From Kiritimatiellia bacterium (GTDB taxonomy: Bacteria; Verrucomicrobiota; Kiritimatiellia; RFP12; UBA1067), in NCBI GenBank assembly GCA_017454745.1, contig JAFTCL010000012.1, positions 62,001 to 126,000 on the forward strand: a stretch of 64,000 bases of DNA, given 5' to 3'. Made by a program: the position numbers and the translations under genes. This document shows, in pieces, positions 1-7,315 of the stretch; position 1 is the first letter of the stretch, and every line of letters starts with the position of its first letter. The notes under the pieces were generated by a model. It made no database searches, had not been told where the DNA came from, and saw nothing but the letters and a program-made list of their open reading frames with translations.

Positions 1-1680
1 CGTGAGACTGCCAGTGAGGGCAAGCGACTCGGCGAGAAGCCTCTTCCCGTCCGCCACCTCAATGTGCAGAGAACCATGGCTTCCTCCCGCCGTGGCGACC
101 GGCCCAGCCACGAGATCAGTGTCTGAACTGCTCGTGAAGAATTTGCGGGTGACACGGTCCAAGAGGCCCACCTTACCGGTCGACAACAAGCGCGCCGGCA
201 CGAGATCCAGCTTAAGCGAACCGCCCTTCGTCATCTTGAAAGAATGGAGGCGGTAGATTCCGCCGCGCTCGGAATTGACGTCGTCTGTATGGTCGAAGAG
301 GGCCAGTTCCGTTCCGTCGCTGTTGGTGAGGTCGACCGTGGCGGTACCGAGCGAGGCACCCGTCGCGACGTTCACGGCATTGGCGGTTCCGTTCGGCGAG
401 GTGCCGGGCGTGATTGAAATCAGGTACCGGGTGCCGGCCGCCTGGTTGCACACCGTCGTGTTGCCGCCGAAGAAGAGGAACTTGTTGTTTGCGAGAATGA
501 GGAGATAACGCTTGGTGGTCCAGCTCTTGCAGCCGAATACCGTGCGGTTCTGCTGCCCTGCGGCGGGCAGGGTCATGTCGAGTTCCAAGCCGGTGTCGGT
601 TGATGGCACGATGCCCGTCTTGACGATCTGGCTGCCCGTGGCATCCACATAGTCGAGAATGTCGTATATGCTCACGGAATCGGTGACGGTGCCTACGCCG
701 CCAAGATTCGAAAGCGAGAGATCATGCCCCGCGAGATCCACCGTGCCGTCGATCGCGAGTGTCCCAAAGCGGCGCCAGTCGGTATCGGCGGCGAGCGTGC
801 AGCTGCCGTCGAGGACGAAGCGTACGGTCGGGGCCACGGTTCCAGCGAAGCCGGCAAGTGCCGCGTCCGACGCGGCTTCCACGCGCAACGCACCCACGCC
901 TAGCGAACCGACGGCCGAGCCCGGAAGGAATGTGCTTTCGTCGCTAACGTGCAGCGTTCCGTCGAGGCGGTTCAGAAGCCCCACCTCGCCAGTCTCGGGA
1001 TTGCGCGCCGGAACGAAGTCGAAGCGCATTGCCTTTTCGTGCCACACCTTGAAGGAATGCATCTTGAATTTGCCGCGCTGTGCGCCACCAGTGATTCCGC
1101 AAATGGCAAGAGCGGCATTGTCGTTGTTGGCAAAGCTCACGGTGACCGAGCCAAGCTGCGCCCCCGTCTCGTCGTTGAACAGCGTGGCCGCGTCGCGAGA
1201 CAGCAAAAACCTGTAACGGGTGTTGGCCGAGAACTGGGTCACGATATTGCCCTTGCTGAAGAAATACCAGTTGTTGTTCTCGCCCATGCATAGGAATCGG
1301 TAGGTACTCCAGGTCTTGGTACCGAAAAGCGTGAGCGGCGAGTCCGCCGTAGGCGTGGCGACTACGTCGATGCTAGTATTGCCGTTTGGGATCAGGTCGG
1401 TAACGACTCGCTGCGTACCGTTGGCCTCCACGTAGTCGAGTATCTCGAAGTTTTTGGAATCGATGACGCTTCCTGTGCCGGCGATTGCGGAGACACGCAA
1501 CGTATGGCCGTTGAGGTCGAGCAATACCCCATCCCCGACAGTGACCGTCCCTTGCCCGCGCCAGTCGGTATCCGCGTCCAAGACAACATTTTCCGTCAAT
1601 GTAATGTCGCCCATTACCGCTCCCGCTGCCAACAACGCCACCGGAAGAAGAATTCGTCCAATTGCCTTTGTCGATTTCAT
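1..1680 (-). CDS. Secreted surface protein with tandem beta-repeat/LamG-like units (3' partial)
   Basis: The reading frame is open for 560 codons from ATG to the left window edge, so the C-terminus is missing. An AAAGGAGT Shine-Dalgarno lies just upstream of the ATG. Residues 1-25 form a signal peptide (basic start, hydrophobic core, Ala-rich end). The mature part shows two tandem units of about 263 residues. Each begins with a short autotransporter-type beta repeat containing DTDWR and L(N/A)GH, at about residues 32 and 295. Each continues with a module of the type Y(V)xAxGxQxVxT, ending in VGLL(N/D)R, as seen in LamG-like jelly-roll domains of gut bacterial surface proteins. The role is probably adhesion or glycan binding at the cell surface; that is inference. 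The gene at the right edge is of the same general class. A promoter upstream could not be assigned with confidence. Confidence 0.8.
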   Translation of the reverse strand, partial: MKSTKAIGRILLPVALLAAGAVMGDITLTENVVLDADTDWRGQGTVTVGDGVLLDLNGHTLRVSAIAGTGSVIDSKNFEILDYVEANGTQRVVTDLIPNGNTSIDVVATPTADSPLTLFGTKTWSTYRFLCMGENNNWYFFSKGNIVTQFSANTRYRFLLSRDAATLFNDETGAQLGSVTVSFANNDNAALAICGITGGAQRGKFKMHSFKVWHEKAMRFDFVPARNPETGEVGLLNRLDGTLHVSDESTFLPGSAVGSLGVGALRVEAASDAALAGFAGTVAPTVRFVLDGSCTLAADTDWRRFGTLAIDGTVDLAGHDLSLSNLGGVGTVTDSVSIYDILDYVDATGSQIVKTGIVPSTDTGLELDMTLPAAGQQNRTVFGCKSWTTKRYLLILANNKFLFFGGNTTVCNQAAGTRYLISITPGTSPNGTANAVNVATGASLGTATVDLTNSDGTELALFDHTDDVNSERGGIYRLHSFKMTKGGSLKLDLVPARLLSTGKVGLLDRVTRKFFTSSSDTDLVAGPVATAGGSHGSLHIEVADGKRLLAESLALTGSLT

Positions 1681-1871
1681 TTCGCTACTCCTTTTGAGTT
1701 ACCGATTAGTCGATTCCCAACTATATGGGACTATGCGCCTTCACACCCATCGTCATGCCCGGGCGAGATTTCATAATCGTCACCCGCCCGAAACCCTTTC
1801 CATCGTTAAAACGTCATAATAATACCGGATTTCATGACCAAACGCAAACGCAAAACGGCTAAATCCGGGCG

Positions 1872-3653
1872 TTAATTACCATTGTTGCGATACGGCAAAC
1901 TGGACAGAAACGAATATAGCGCCCGGCGGTCTTCCTTGCGTTGGATAATCCGCACAAAATGCCGTTGGCGCGAATCGCTTTCTTTTGCGTTTTGGTAACC
2001 GCTCCCCAAATCAAAACCTAGCGCCTCCTCTTTCGCGTCATCCACCAATATTCCGATAGTGTTGACAGAAAAGAAATATTTACCGTTTTGGAGGAAATAT
2101 TCACAACAAACAAAATTGTTGCTGACCACATCGCAACGTTCCAGCATTCCGTTCAGCATTTTAACCTGTTCCGCGCCTAGGATGTCTTCCTGCCGAACAA
2201 CACGGTCGCCACCCCATACCGACCGGTCACATTTTTGCAACTTCACCAAATCTTCCAGTACTGGCGGAACCCGCGGGTCGAATAATGTATCACTGCTGTA
2301 ATCATAAACCACGCCAAACGCCTGCTCGATTTCGGAAATTGACTCGCGAATCGTTTTGCCGGAAAAAGAAAACGAACGTCTTGCGTCTCCATTTAAAACT
2401 TTTCTGGTGTGCAAGCCGCAATTTCCAGAATGCGCGTCTCGAATATCATATAGGTCTGACATCGCCTCATAAACCGTCACATCCTTTAACTCCAGTTGCT
2501 CGCAGACCGTCGAAAAAGCACTTGAACTCCAATCGGCATGGGGGGAGTTGCCGGGCACGGAATAAAAAACCTCCCAACTGTCGTATTTGCGGGCCACGCG
2601 CATTGAGACCTCCGGCAAAGTCCCGATTTTCAACAGCAAGTCTTGTATTGATCCCTTAGGAAACTCTAAATCATATTTGCGCGACCATGTAACATCGCGA
2701 GGGCAACCCCGGATATTGATTGGTGTATATCTCCAGTGTATGTCGTTTGCTTCCGTAATCCGTTCGATGTCGGCAAGTATGTCAGTTATTGTAACCCCAT
2801 TATACGACACCGCCGTCAACTGGTAGTCGGCAAGCTTACGCACCTCCTCGTCCCAACACATCCGGTCCGGCTCAATACGGTTCGTCACAGCTCCGCCTTG
2901 CGCTTGCAACCAGTCGCGCCGTTTCATCATCGATTGAATTCTGTAAGGTATCCCATTAGACACATCCATGTTAAGAGAGCGTATTTGAGATTTCAGTTGT
3001 ATTCGATGTCTTTTGTTTTTTATCAGCTCGGCTTCGTCTCCCGCCAATTGTTCAGGAGTTGGAAGCTGAGACAATTCATTTTTGAGTTTATTAATTTTAT
3101 TGGTGCAGTCTTGAGCCCAAACTTCAAGTTCCCGGATACGTTTTTCTGTATCCCTCGTGTTGCAAAAAAGTATTTCTCCCCAGTTTTGTTGCATTTGAAA
3201 CGGGCCGTCTGGAACACCAAGTTCAAACGCAATCCGCTTGACATCAGTAGTTGGTGCTGGCAGGGGGTATAAATCAGACGAACCCGAATTATAATTATAG
3301 AAAATATAGTGCCGCCCTATCTGATAGAGGTTAGTCATGGAATCCAATGGTCTATGCATATAGCAATCGCAACCGCTATGGTTCAACAGGAAATATTTGC
3401 CGCGCAAATTGTCAGGGCTTAAAATACAAAAGAGGACTGCTCGGCAATTCGTAACGGCCTCTGGCGACAGCTGGTCTGGGTACATCCGGACCGTCTCTCC
3501 CGTATCCAGCGTGACGCGTTTTTCGTATCCGATGGGAGTCGCCACCACGGAATCGTCGGAAACTCCGTAGTCATTTAGCTCCGTCTCGGCGGCAAGCAAC
3601 GTAAACAACCCGACGGCAACAGCAATTAACAACAAACCAAATCGGCATTTCAT
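1872..3653 (-). CDS. Secreted coiled-coil protein of unknown function
   Basis: I do not recognise this family. The start is set at the ATG preceded by GGAGAGGG and followed by a clear signal peptide (MKCRFGLLLIAVAVGL, cut near LAAET), giving 593 residues; an upstream in-frame start would bury the signal peptide. Roughly residues 170-260 are rich in Lys/Glu/Leu heptads and likely form a coiled coil. The C-terminal half contains two stretches, around VTITDILADIERI and VTVYEAMSDLYDI, whose pattern resembles the small STN/secretin N-type domains that bind partners at the outer membrane. This resemblance is weak and by eye only. Several Cys residues in the mature part suggest disulfides in the periplasm. 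The gene stands alone between two unrelated genes. Confidence 0.75.
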   Translation of the reverse strand: MKCRFGLLLIAVAVGLFTLLAAETELNDYGVSDDSVVATPIGYEKRVTLDTGETVRMYPDQLSPEAVTNCRAVLFCILSPDNLRGKYFLLNHSGCDCYMHRPLDSMTNLYQIGRHYIFYNYNSGSSDLYPLPAPTTDVKRIAFELGVPDGPFQMQQNWGEILFCNTRDTEKRIRELEVWAQDCTNKINKLKNELSQLPTPEQLAGDEAELIKNKRHRIQLKSQIRSLNMDVSNGIPYRIQSMMKRRDWLQAQGGAVTNRIEPDRMCWDEEVRKLADYQLTAVSYNGVTITDILADIERITEANDIHWRYTPINIRGCPRDVTWSRKYDLEFPKGSIQDLLLKIGTLPEVSMRVARKYDSWEVFYSVPGNSPHADWSSSAFSTVCEQLELKDVTVYEAMSDLYDIRDAHSGNCGLHTRKVLNGDARRSFSFSGKTIRESISEIEQAFGVVYDYSSDTLFDPRVPPVLEDLVKLQKCDRSVWGGDRVVRQEDILGAEQVKMLNGMLERCDVVSNNFVCCEYFLQNGKYFFSVNTIGILVDDAKEEALGFDLGSGYQNAKESDSRQRHFVRIIQRKEDRRALYSFLSSLPYRNNGN

Positions 3654-3800
3654 TTGAACGCCCTCTCCAAAAACTGCCGAAAGCAGATGACACCTGAAAC
3701 ACTTATAAACCCGCAATTCGAGTCATTTAAAAACCATAATCGAAATGCTATGCTACCATATTATGATTCCCAAAACAAGGAGGAAAACTTAATCGATATT

Positions 3801-3903
3801 TTCTCCGCCACATAGTCTCATAAACTCTCCCATCACATCCCGCATCTGGCCGTATTCCTTTCCCCCAGAATCCCCAAATAATATTTTCCGCCACATAATC
3901 TAA
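3801..3903 (-). repeat. Two inverted copies of a short GAYYATGTGGCGGARA motif
   Basis: Read on the minus strand, 3801-3820 and 3884-3903 carry GACTATGTGGCGGAGA and GATTATGTGGCGGAAA. They are 83 nt apart in otherwise gene-free DNA upstream of the membrane-protein gene. Three more copies lie on the plus strand at the end of that gene. The 294 nt between 3654 and 3947 hold no other feature that I can support. Confidence 0.7.
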
Positions 3904-3947
3904 TTTCCATATTGACCTTTTCCGTAAAAACAACTATTATTCCCGCC

Positions 3948-5006
3948 ATGAACTCAAAAGCACCCGTTTACAACCTTGAAATCACCCCGCTAACCCGCTG
4001 GCTCGCCGTCGGCTTCGAAACCGCGTTGGGCCTTGCCGACAGCCCCGCAATCCCCCACACCCGCTGCAGCGAGCTACTCACCCTTGCGGGCGTGATAGCC
4101 CTTCCGGTGGCGGTGTCGGTCTGCGTCGGCGGTAGCGCGGCGCTATGGCTGATATGCAAGATCCTCTCCGCCGCGATCAACCGGATGCGCCGCCCAAAGT
4201 ATTACGAGCGGGAACGGTTGCGCCGTCGCGAACTGCGCGCCCAACGGCGAAAAATCGTACCGCGCAGCACACTGAATCCTTGCCCCACTCCGGAGCTGCT
4301 GGCGGAGCTGTGGAAGAACCGCAAGAGATCGGAGGCGGACATGGTGCGGCTGGGGTCGGCGCTGCTGGACCTGGATGCCTACGTAGACAACCGCCTGCAA
4401 TTCGACACCGAAGGAAAGATTTGCGGGCGCAACCCCGGTGTGAAAGGCTGGCTGTTCGAACATTGCCCGGACATCTGGGCGCATTACAAGACCGCGATGC
4501 GTTACAAACAACTGGCGGTGAAGCTGCGGCAGGCGGCAGGCTTGGCGGATCCATACCCTGCCGAAGTGGCGCTTGGCACGGAAGGGGTCACAGAGCCGGA
4601 GATTAATGTGATTATGTGGCGGAATGAAATAACGAATTCCGGAGACGCATCTCAAGAAAACGATATTATAAGATCATGTGGCGGAATAGATATGGAGAGA
4701 GGGCGAGATGCGGGAAAGGACATGACAATGACAAAAAATTTTTTGAGACCATGTGGCGGAGAGAATTTTTTCCAGATGGACAAGGGGAAAGAATCCTTGT
4801 CAGTGAAAGAACAAATGTCTGGAAAGTGTCTCGCGCCGGGATGGGAGTTTGTGCACGGGGCTGGACCGGCTAACAATTTGCCGTTGGCCCGGGCTGTAGC
4901 AAAGACGGTCATGGGTGGCGGTGGCGGGATGTCCGGTCTAATGGCGCGTCTTAACCTGCGACTGGACGAGAACTTCGGACTGAAAGAAATCGGACCCGCA
5001 GGGTAA
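3948..5006 (+). CDS. Membrane protein of unknown function with repeat-derived C-terminus
   Basis: The family is not recognised. From the ATG at the MNSKAPVY start (no convincing Shine-Dalgarno) it has 352 residues. About residues 42-72 form one hydrophobic, probably membrane-spanning segment. A strongly basic stretch (RRPKYYERERLRRRELRAQR) follows, as expected on the cytoplasmic side. A folded-looking middle region contains Trp/Tyr-rich text around GWLFEHCPDIWAHYKTAMRY. The last 130 residues are low in order and coincide with three copies of the DNA motif ATGTGGCGGA. Those copies are read in more than one frame (IMWRNE once, SCGGI and PCGGE in the others), so the tail seems to have grown from DNA repeats rather than from protein selection. 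A shorter ancestral protein ending near residue 230 is possible. Confidence 0.55.
   Translation: MNSKAPVYNLEITPLTRWLAVGFETALGLADSPAIPHTRCSELLTLAGVIALPVAVSVCVGGSAALWLICKILSAAINRMRRPKYYERERLRRRELRAQRRKIVPRSTLNPCPTPELLAELWKNRKRSEADMVRLGSALLDLDAYVDNRLQFDTEGKICGRNPGVKGWLFEHCPDIWAHYKTAMRYKQLAVKLRQAAGLADPYPAEVALGTEGVTEPEINVIMWRNEITNSGDASQENDIIRSCGGIDMERGRDAGKDMTMTKNFLRPCGGENFFQMDKGKESLSVKEQMSGKCLAPGWEFVHGAGPANNLPLARAVAKTVMGGGGGMSGLMARLNLRLDENFGLKEIGPAG
4608..4764 (+). repeat. Three direct copies of the ATGTGGCGGA motif inside the gene end
   Basis: Cores ATGTGGCGGA start at 4614, 4676 and 4751, spaced 62 and 75 nt. Flanks are also shared (GATTATGTGGCGGAAT, GATCATGTGGCGGAAT, GACCATGTGGCGGAGA). They match the two inverted copies upstream of the same gene, so the gene body is bracketed by oppositely oriented copies. 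The copies fall in different reading frames, which points to conservation at the DNA or RNA level. Confidence 0.7.
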
Positions 5007-5052
5007 TTATTAAGTTCAACTTTCGCGAACAACACTTTTTTTAATTTTATGA

Positions 5053-5080
5053 TTGCCTTTGCGTACCTTAATGTGATAAA
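5053..5080 (+). promoter_or_regulatory. Candidate sigma-70 promoter of the trp operon
   Basis: TTGCCT (5053-5058) and GATAAA (5075-5080) are separated by 16 nt, 30 nt before the leader-peptide ATG. The boxes are imperfect, but the position fits exactly what the attenuated leader requires. A TrpR-type operator was not recognised. Confidence 0.45.
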
Positions 5081-5110
5081 TTATGCAGCGTTCGAAGGAA
5101 CAATAGGCTT

Positions 5111-5197
5111 ATGAAAAACGCTTTTAATCAGTTTTATTGGTGGCGCAACTTCGGCTTTTCAGTCGGAGCGGGGTTGTTTTCACCCATAAGCCGGTAA
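5111..5197 (+). CDS. trpL: trp operon leader peptide with tandem Trp codons
   Basis: A 28-codon reading frame starts at ATG, 10 nt after an AAGGAA Shine-Dalgarno, and ends at TAA. It begins MKNAFNQFYWWRNFG. Codons 10 and 11 are consecutive TGG (5138-5143) in a peptide of only 28 residues. Tandem Trp codons in a short translated leader ahead of trpE are the hallmark of ribosome-mediated transcription attenuation as known from enteric bacteria. The peptide itself needs no function; the speed at which ribosomes pass the Trp codons decides which downstream RNA hairpin forms. The competing RNA segment 2 lies inside codons 19-23, so a ribosome that reaches the stop codon would mask it. Confidence 0.85.
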   Translation: MKNAFNQFYWWRNFGFSVGAGLFSPISR

Positions 5198-5260
5198 CGG
5201 AGAATTCTCAGTTGCAAATCCCTTTAACGGCCCCGCTCAAACGAGCGGGGCCGTTTTTTT
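5166..5260 (+). promoter_or_regulatory. trp attenuator: mutually exclusive antiterminator and terminator
   Basis: Segment 2 (5166-5178, GAGCGGGGTTGTT), inside the leader reading frame, can pair over its full 13 nt with segment 3 (5226-5238, AACGGCCCCGCTC), using two G-U pairs. Segment 4 (5243-5255, GAGCGGGGCCGTT) pairs perfectly with the same segment 3 to form the terminator. Segments 2 and 4 are thus near-copies that compete for segment 3. A ribosome stalled at the Trp codons (ending at 5143) leaves segment 2 free, giving antitermination. A ribosome that runs to the stop codon covers it, giving termination. The pairings are seen in the sequence; the mechanism is inferred from the enteric trp paradigm. 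Confidence 0.85.
5226..5260 (+). terminator. Intrinsic terminator of the trp attenuator
   Basis: A perfect 13-bp stem (AACGGCCCCGCTC / GAGCGGGGCCGTT) with an AAAC loop is followed by seven T residues (5254-5260). It sits 28 nt before the trpE start, so full-strength termination here would shut the operon off. That only makes sense as a conditional terminator. Confidence 0.93.
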
Positions 5261-5288
5261 GTTGGTTACAGAGAAAGCGAGCGTGACA

Positions 5289-6749
5289 ATGCTAAAGGAA
5301 TTGAAAGAAGATGAATTTAACCGCCGGGCAAGCGGAGGTGGAGTGGTGCCAGTCTATCGCGAATATCTCGCGGACATGGATACCCCAGTGTCGGTTTTGG
5401 CGCGGGTCGGGAGCCGCGATGCGTTTTTACTGGAAAGCGTAGTCGGCGGAAGTGCGGGCGCGCGCTACTCGTTCCTCGGCATCGACCCGGTAGAAACCGT
5501 TTTCGAGAAAGACGGCGCGGTGTTTTCCCAAAAGCCCCACAGGGGTATCGAATTCTTGCCGGAATCCGATATTCTGTCCGCGTTGCGACGCATTCTCAGC
5601 AGCCGGGACTTCCGAGCCGACCCTTCGCTGCCGCCTCTCCAAGGCGGAGCAATCGGCTACCTAGCCTACGATGCCATCGCAAGATTTGAACCGCGGGTCA
5701 AGTTGACACCGGAAACCGGCACCCCCACCGCCGTTTTCATGCTCACCGATACGGTGCTGGTATTCGACAATATGCGGCGCACAGTGATGATTATCGTCTG
5801 CGCCGACAGCCGCGATCCAGACGCCTACTGGAAAGCCCGCGATCGGATCGACGAACTGTACGCTCGGTTTTTCCTGCGCGAACGCGTCATTGAGCGGCGC
5901 CACTCCTACCGCGACAGCGTACCGTTCGTCCCTGAAATGACGGCAACCGAATACGCTGAAATCGTTGAAAAATGCAAAGCTGACATTTTGAACGGGGAGT
6001 GCATTCAAATCGTTCCCTCCCAGAAATTCACCAAGGAGTCCGATACCGACCCGGTTTCGCTATACCGAGCATTGCGAATGGTCAACCCGTCACCCTACAA
6101 TATCTTTATGAACATCGGCGGACGCGCGCTAATCGGATCCTCCCCCGAAGAACTGGTGAAACTGGAAGGACGAAAATGCTCCACCTGCCCGATCGCCGGC
6201 ACCCGCCCCCGCGGGGCTACGGCTGAGGAGGATGCCGCCGTTGAGCTGGAACTGGTAAACGATGCCAAAGAAAACGCCGAGCACGTGATGCTGGTTGACC
6301 TCGGGCGCAACGATCTCGGGCGGGTGTGCGAAGTCGGCAGCATCAACGTCGGCTCATTCGCCCACGTCGAGCGGTATTCCCACGTTATGCATCTGGTATC
6401 CGATGTCACCGGAACTTTGGCCGAAGGCAAAGACGGTTTCGACCTGTTAAAGGCGGCTTTCCCTGCCGGAACGCTCACCGGCGCCCCGAAAATCCGGGCA
6501 ATGGAACTAATCGCAAAATACGAAAAATCGCCTCGCGGCATTTACGGCGGTGCCGCCGGATATTTCAGCAATACCGGCGACATGGATTTCGCCATCGTTA
6601 TCCGTACTCTTGTCAAAAACGGCAACACGCTAACCTTGCGGGCAGGAGCCGGAGTGGTGGCGGACTCCGACCCCGCCAAAGAATACGCCGAAACCATAAA
6701 CAAGGCCAAAGCCGTCTTTGAGGCGGTAGAATTTGCGGAGACGTTATGA
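5289..6749 (+). CDS. trpE: Anthranilate synthase component I
   Basis: This enzyme converts chorismate and ammonia (or glutamine-derived ammonia from TrpG) to anthranilate, the first committed step of tryptophan synthesis. The 486-residue length is typical. Chorismate-binding family motifs are visible: IGYLAYDAIARFE, GSSPEELVKLEG, CPIAGTRPRG and FPAGTLTGAPKIRAMELI. The N-terminal LLES at residues 47-50 corresponds to the tryptophan feedback-binding motif of enteric TrpE, so allosteric inhibition is probably retained. The ATG is chosen because upstream in-frame starts (TTG at 5259) lie within the terminator T-run; the ribosome site is weak (GAGAAAGCGAG). The stop overlaps trpG by 4 nt. Confidence 0.97.
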   Translation: MLKELKEDEFNRRASGGGVVPVYREYLADMDTPVSVLARVGSRDAFLLESVVGGSAGARYSFLGIDPVETVFEKDGAVFSQKPHRGIEFLPESDILSALRRILSSRDFRADPSLPPLQGGAIGYLAYDAIARFEPRVKLTPETGTPTAVFMLTDTVLVFDNMRRTVMIIVCADSRDPDAYWKARDRIDELYARFFLRERVIERRHSYRDSVPFVPEMTATEYAEIVEKCKADILNGECIQIVPSQKFTKESDTDPVSLYRALRMVNPSPYNIFMNIGGRALIGSSPEELVKLEGRKCSTCPIAGTRPRGATAEEDAAVELELVNDAKENAEHVMLVDLGRNDLGRVCEVGSINVGSFAHVERYSHVMHLVSDVTGTLAEGKDGFDLLKAAFPAGTLTGAPKIRAMELIAKYEKSPRGIYGGAAGYFSNTGDMDFAIVIRTLVKNGNTLTLRAGAGVVADSDPAKEYAETINKAKAVFEAVEFAETL

Positions 6750-7315
6750 TTCTGATGATTGACAATTACGATTCGTTCACGTACAACCTGGTTCAGGCTT
6801 TTATGGGACTGGGCGCGGATATGCGGGTGGTTCGCAATGACACCATCGACATCGAAGGGATTCGTCAGTTGGCTCCGGCGGCAATTGTTTTCTCGCCTGG
6901 GCCGGGCAATCCCGACTCCGCAGGCATCACGCTGGCGGCGGTCAAAGAATTCGCCGGAAAGTTGCCGTTGATGGGGGTGTGCCTCGGACACCAATCCATA
7001 GCGCAGGCTTTTGGTGCCAAGATTGTACACGCGAAAAAACTCATGCACGGCAAGACCAGCCCGATCCGCCACGACGGGCTGGGGCTGTTCGCCGGTCTTC
7101 CCCAGAATTTCGCGGCCATGCGTTACCACTCGCTGGCGGTTGAGCGCAACTCGCTGCCGGAATGTTTCACCATCAGTGCCGAATCGGACGACGGAGAAAT
7201 CATGGGATTGCGGCACAAAACGCTAGCCATCGAATCGCTCCAGTACCACCCCGAATCCATCGGTACCCCCGAAGGAGTAAAACAACTGCAGAACTTTCTG
7301 GAGGCGGTAAAATGA
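6746..7315 (+). CDS. trpG: Anthranilate synthase component II, glutamine amidotransferase
   Basis: This class I glutamine amidotransferase supplies ammonia to TrpE. At 189 residues it is a stand-alone subunit, not fused to TrpD as in enterics. The catalytic triad is complete: Cys79 in GVCLGHQ, His168 and Glu170 in YHPESIGTPEG. The oxyanion-type motif FSPGPGNP is at residues 49-56. A pabA role in folate synthesis cannot be excluded, since many bacteria share one subunit, but the 4-nt ATGA overlaps with trpE and with trpD-trpC place its main role in tryptophan synthesis. Confidence 0.96.
   Translation: MILMIDNYDSFTYNLVQAFMGLGADMRVVRNDTIDIEGIRQLAPAAIVFSPGPGNPDSAGITLAAVKEFAGKLPLMGVCLGHQSIAQAFGAKIVHAKKLMHGKTSPIRHDGLGLFAGLPQNFAAMRYHSLAVERNSLPECFTISAESDDGEIMGLRHKTLAIESLQYHPESIGTPEGVKQLQNFLEAVK

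Noticed and set aside
3801..4764. CRISPR-like array or integron attachment sites
   Set aside because: The five copies are only about 16 nt, differ in orientation and spacing, and three lie inside a coding region; no cas or integrase gene is present.
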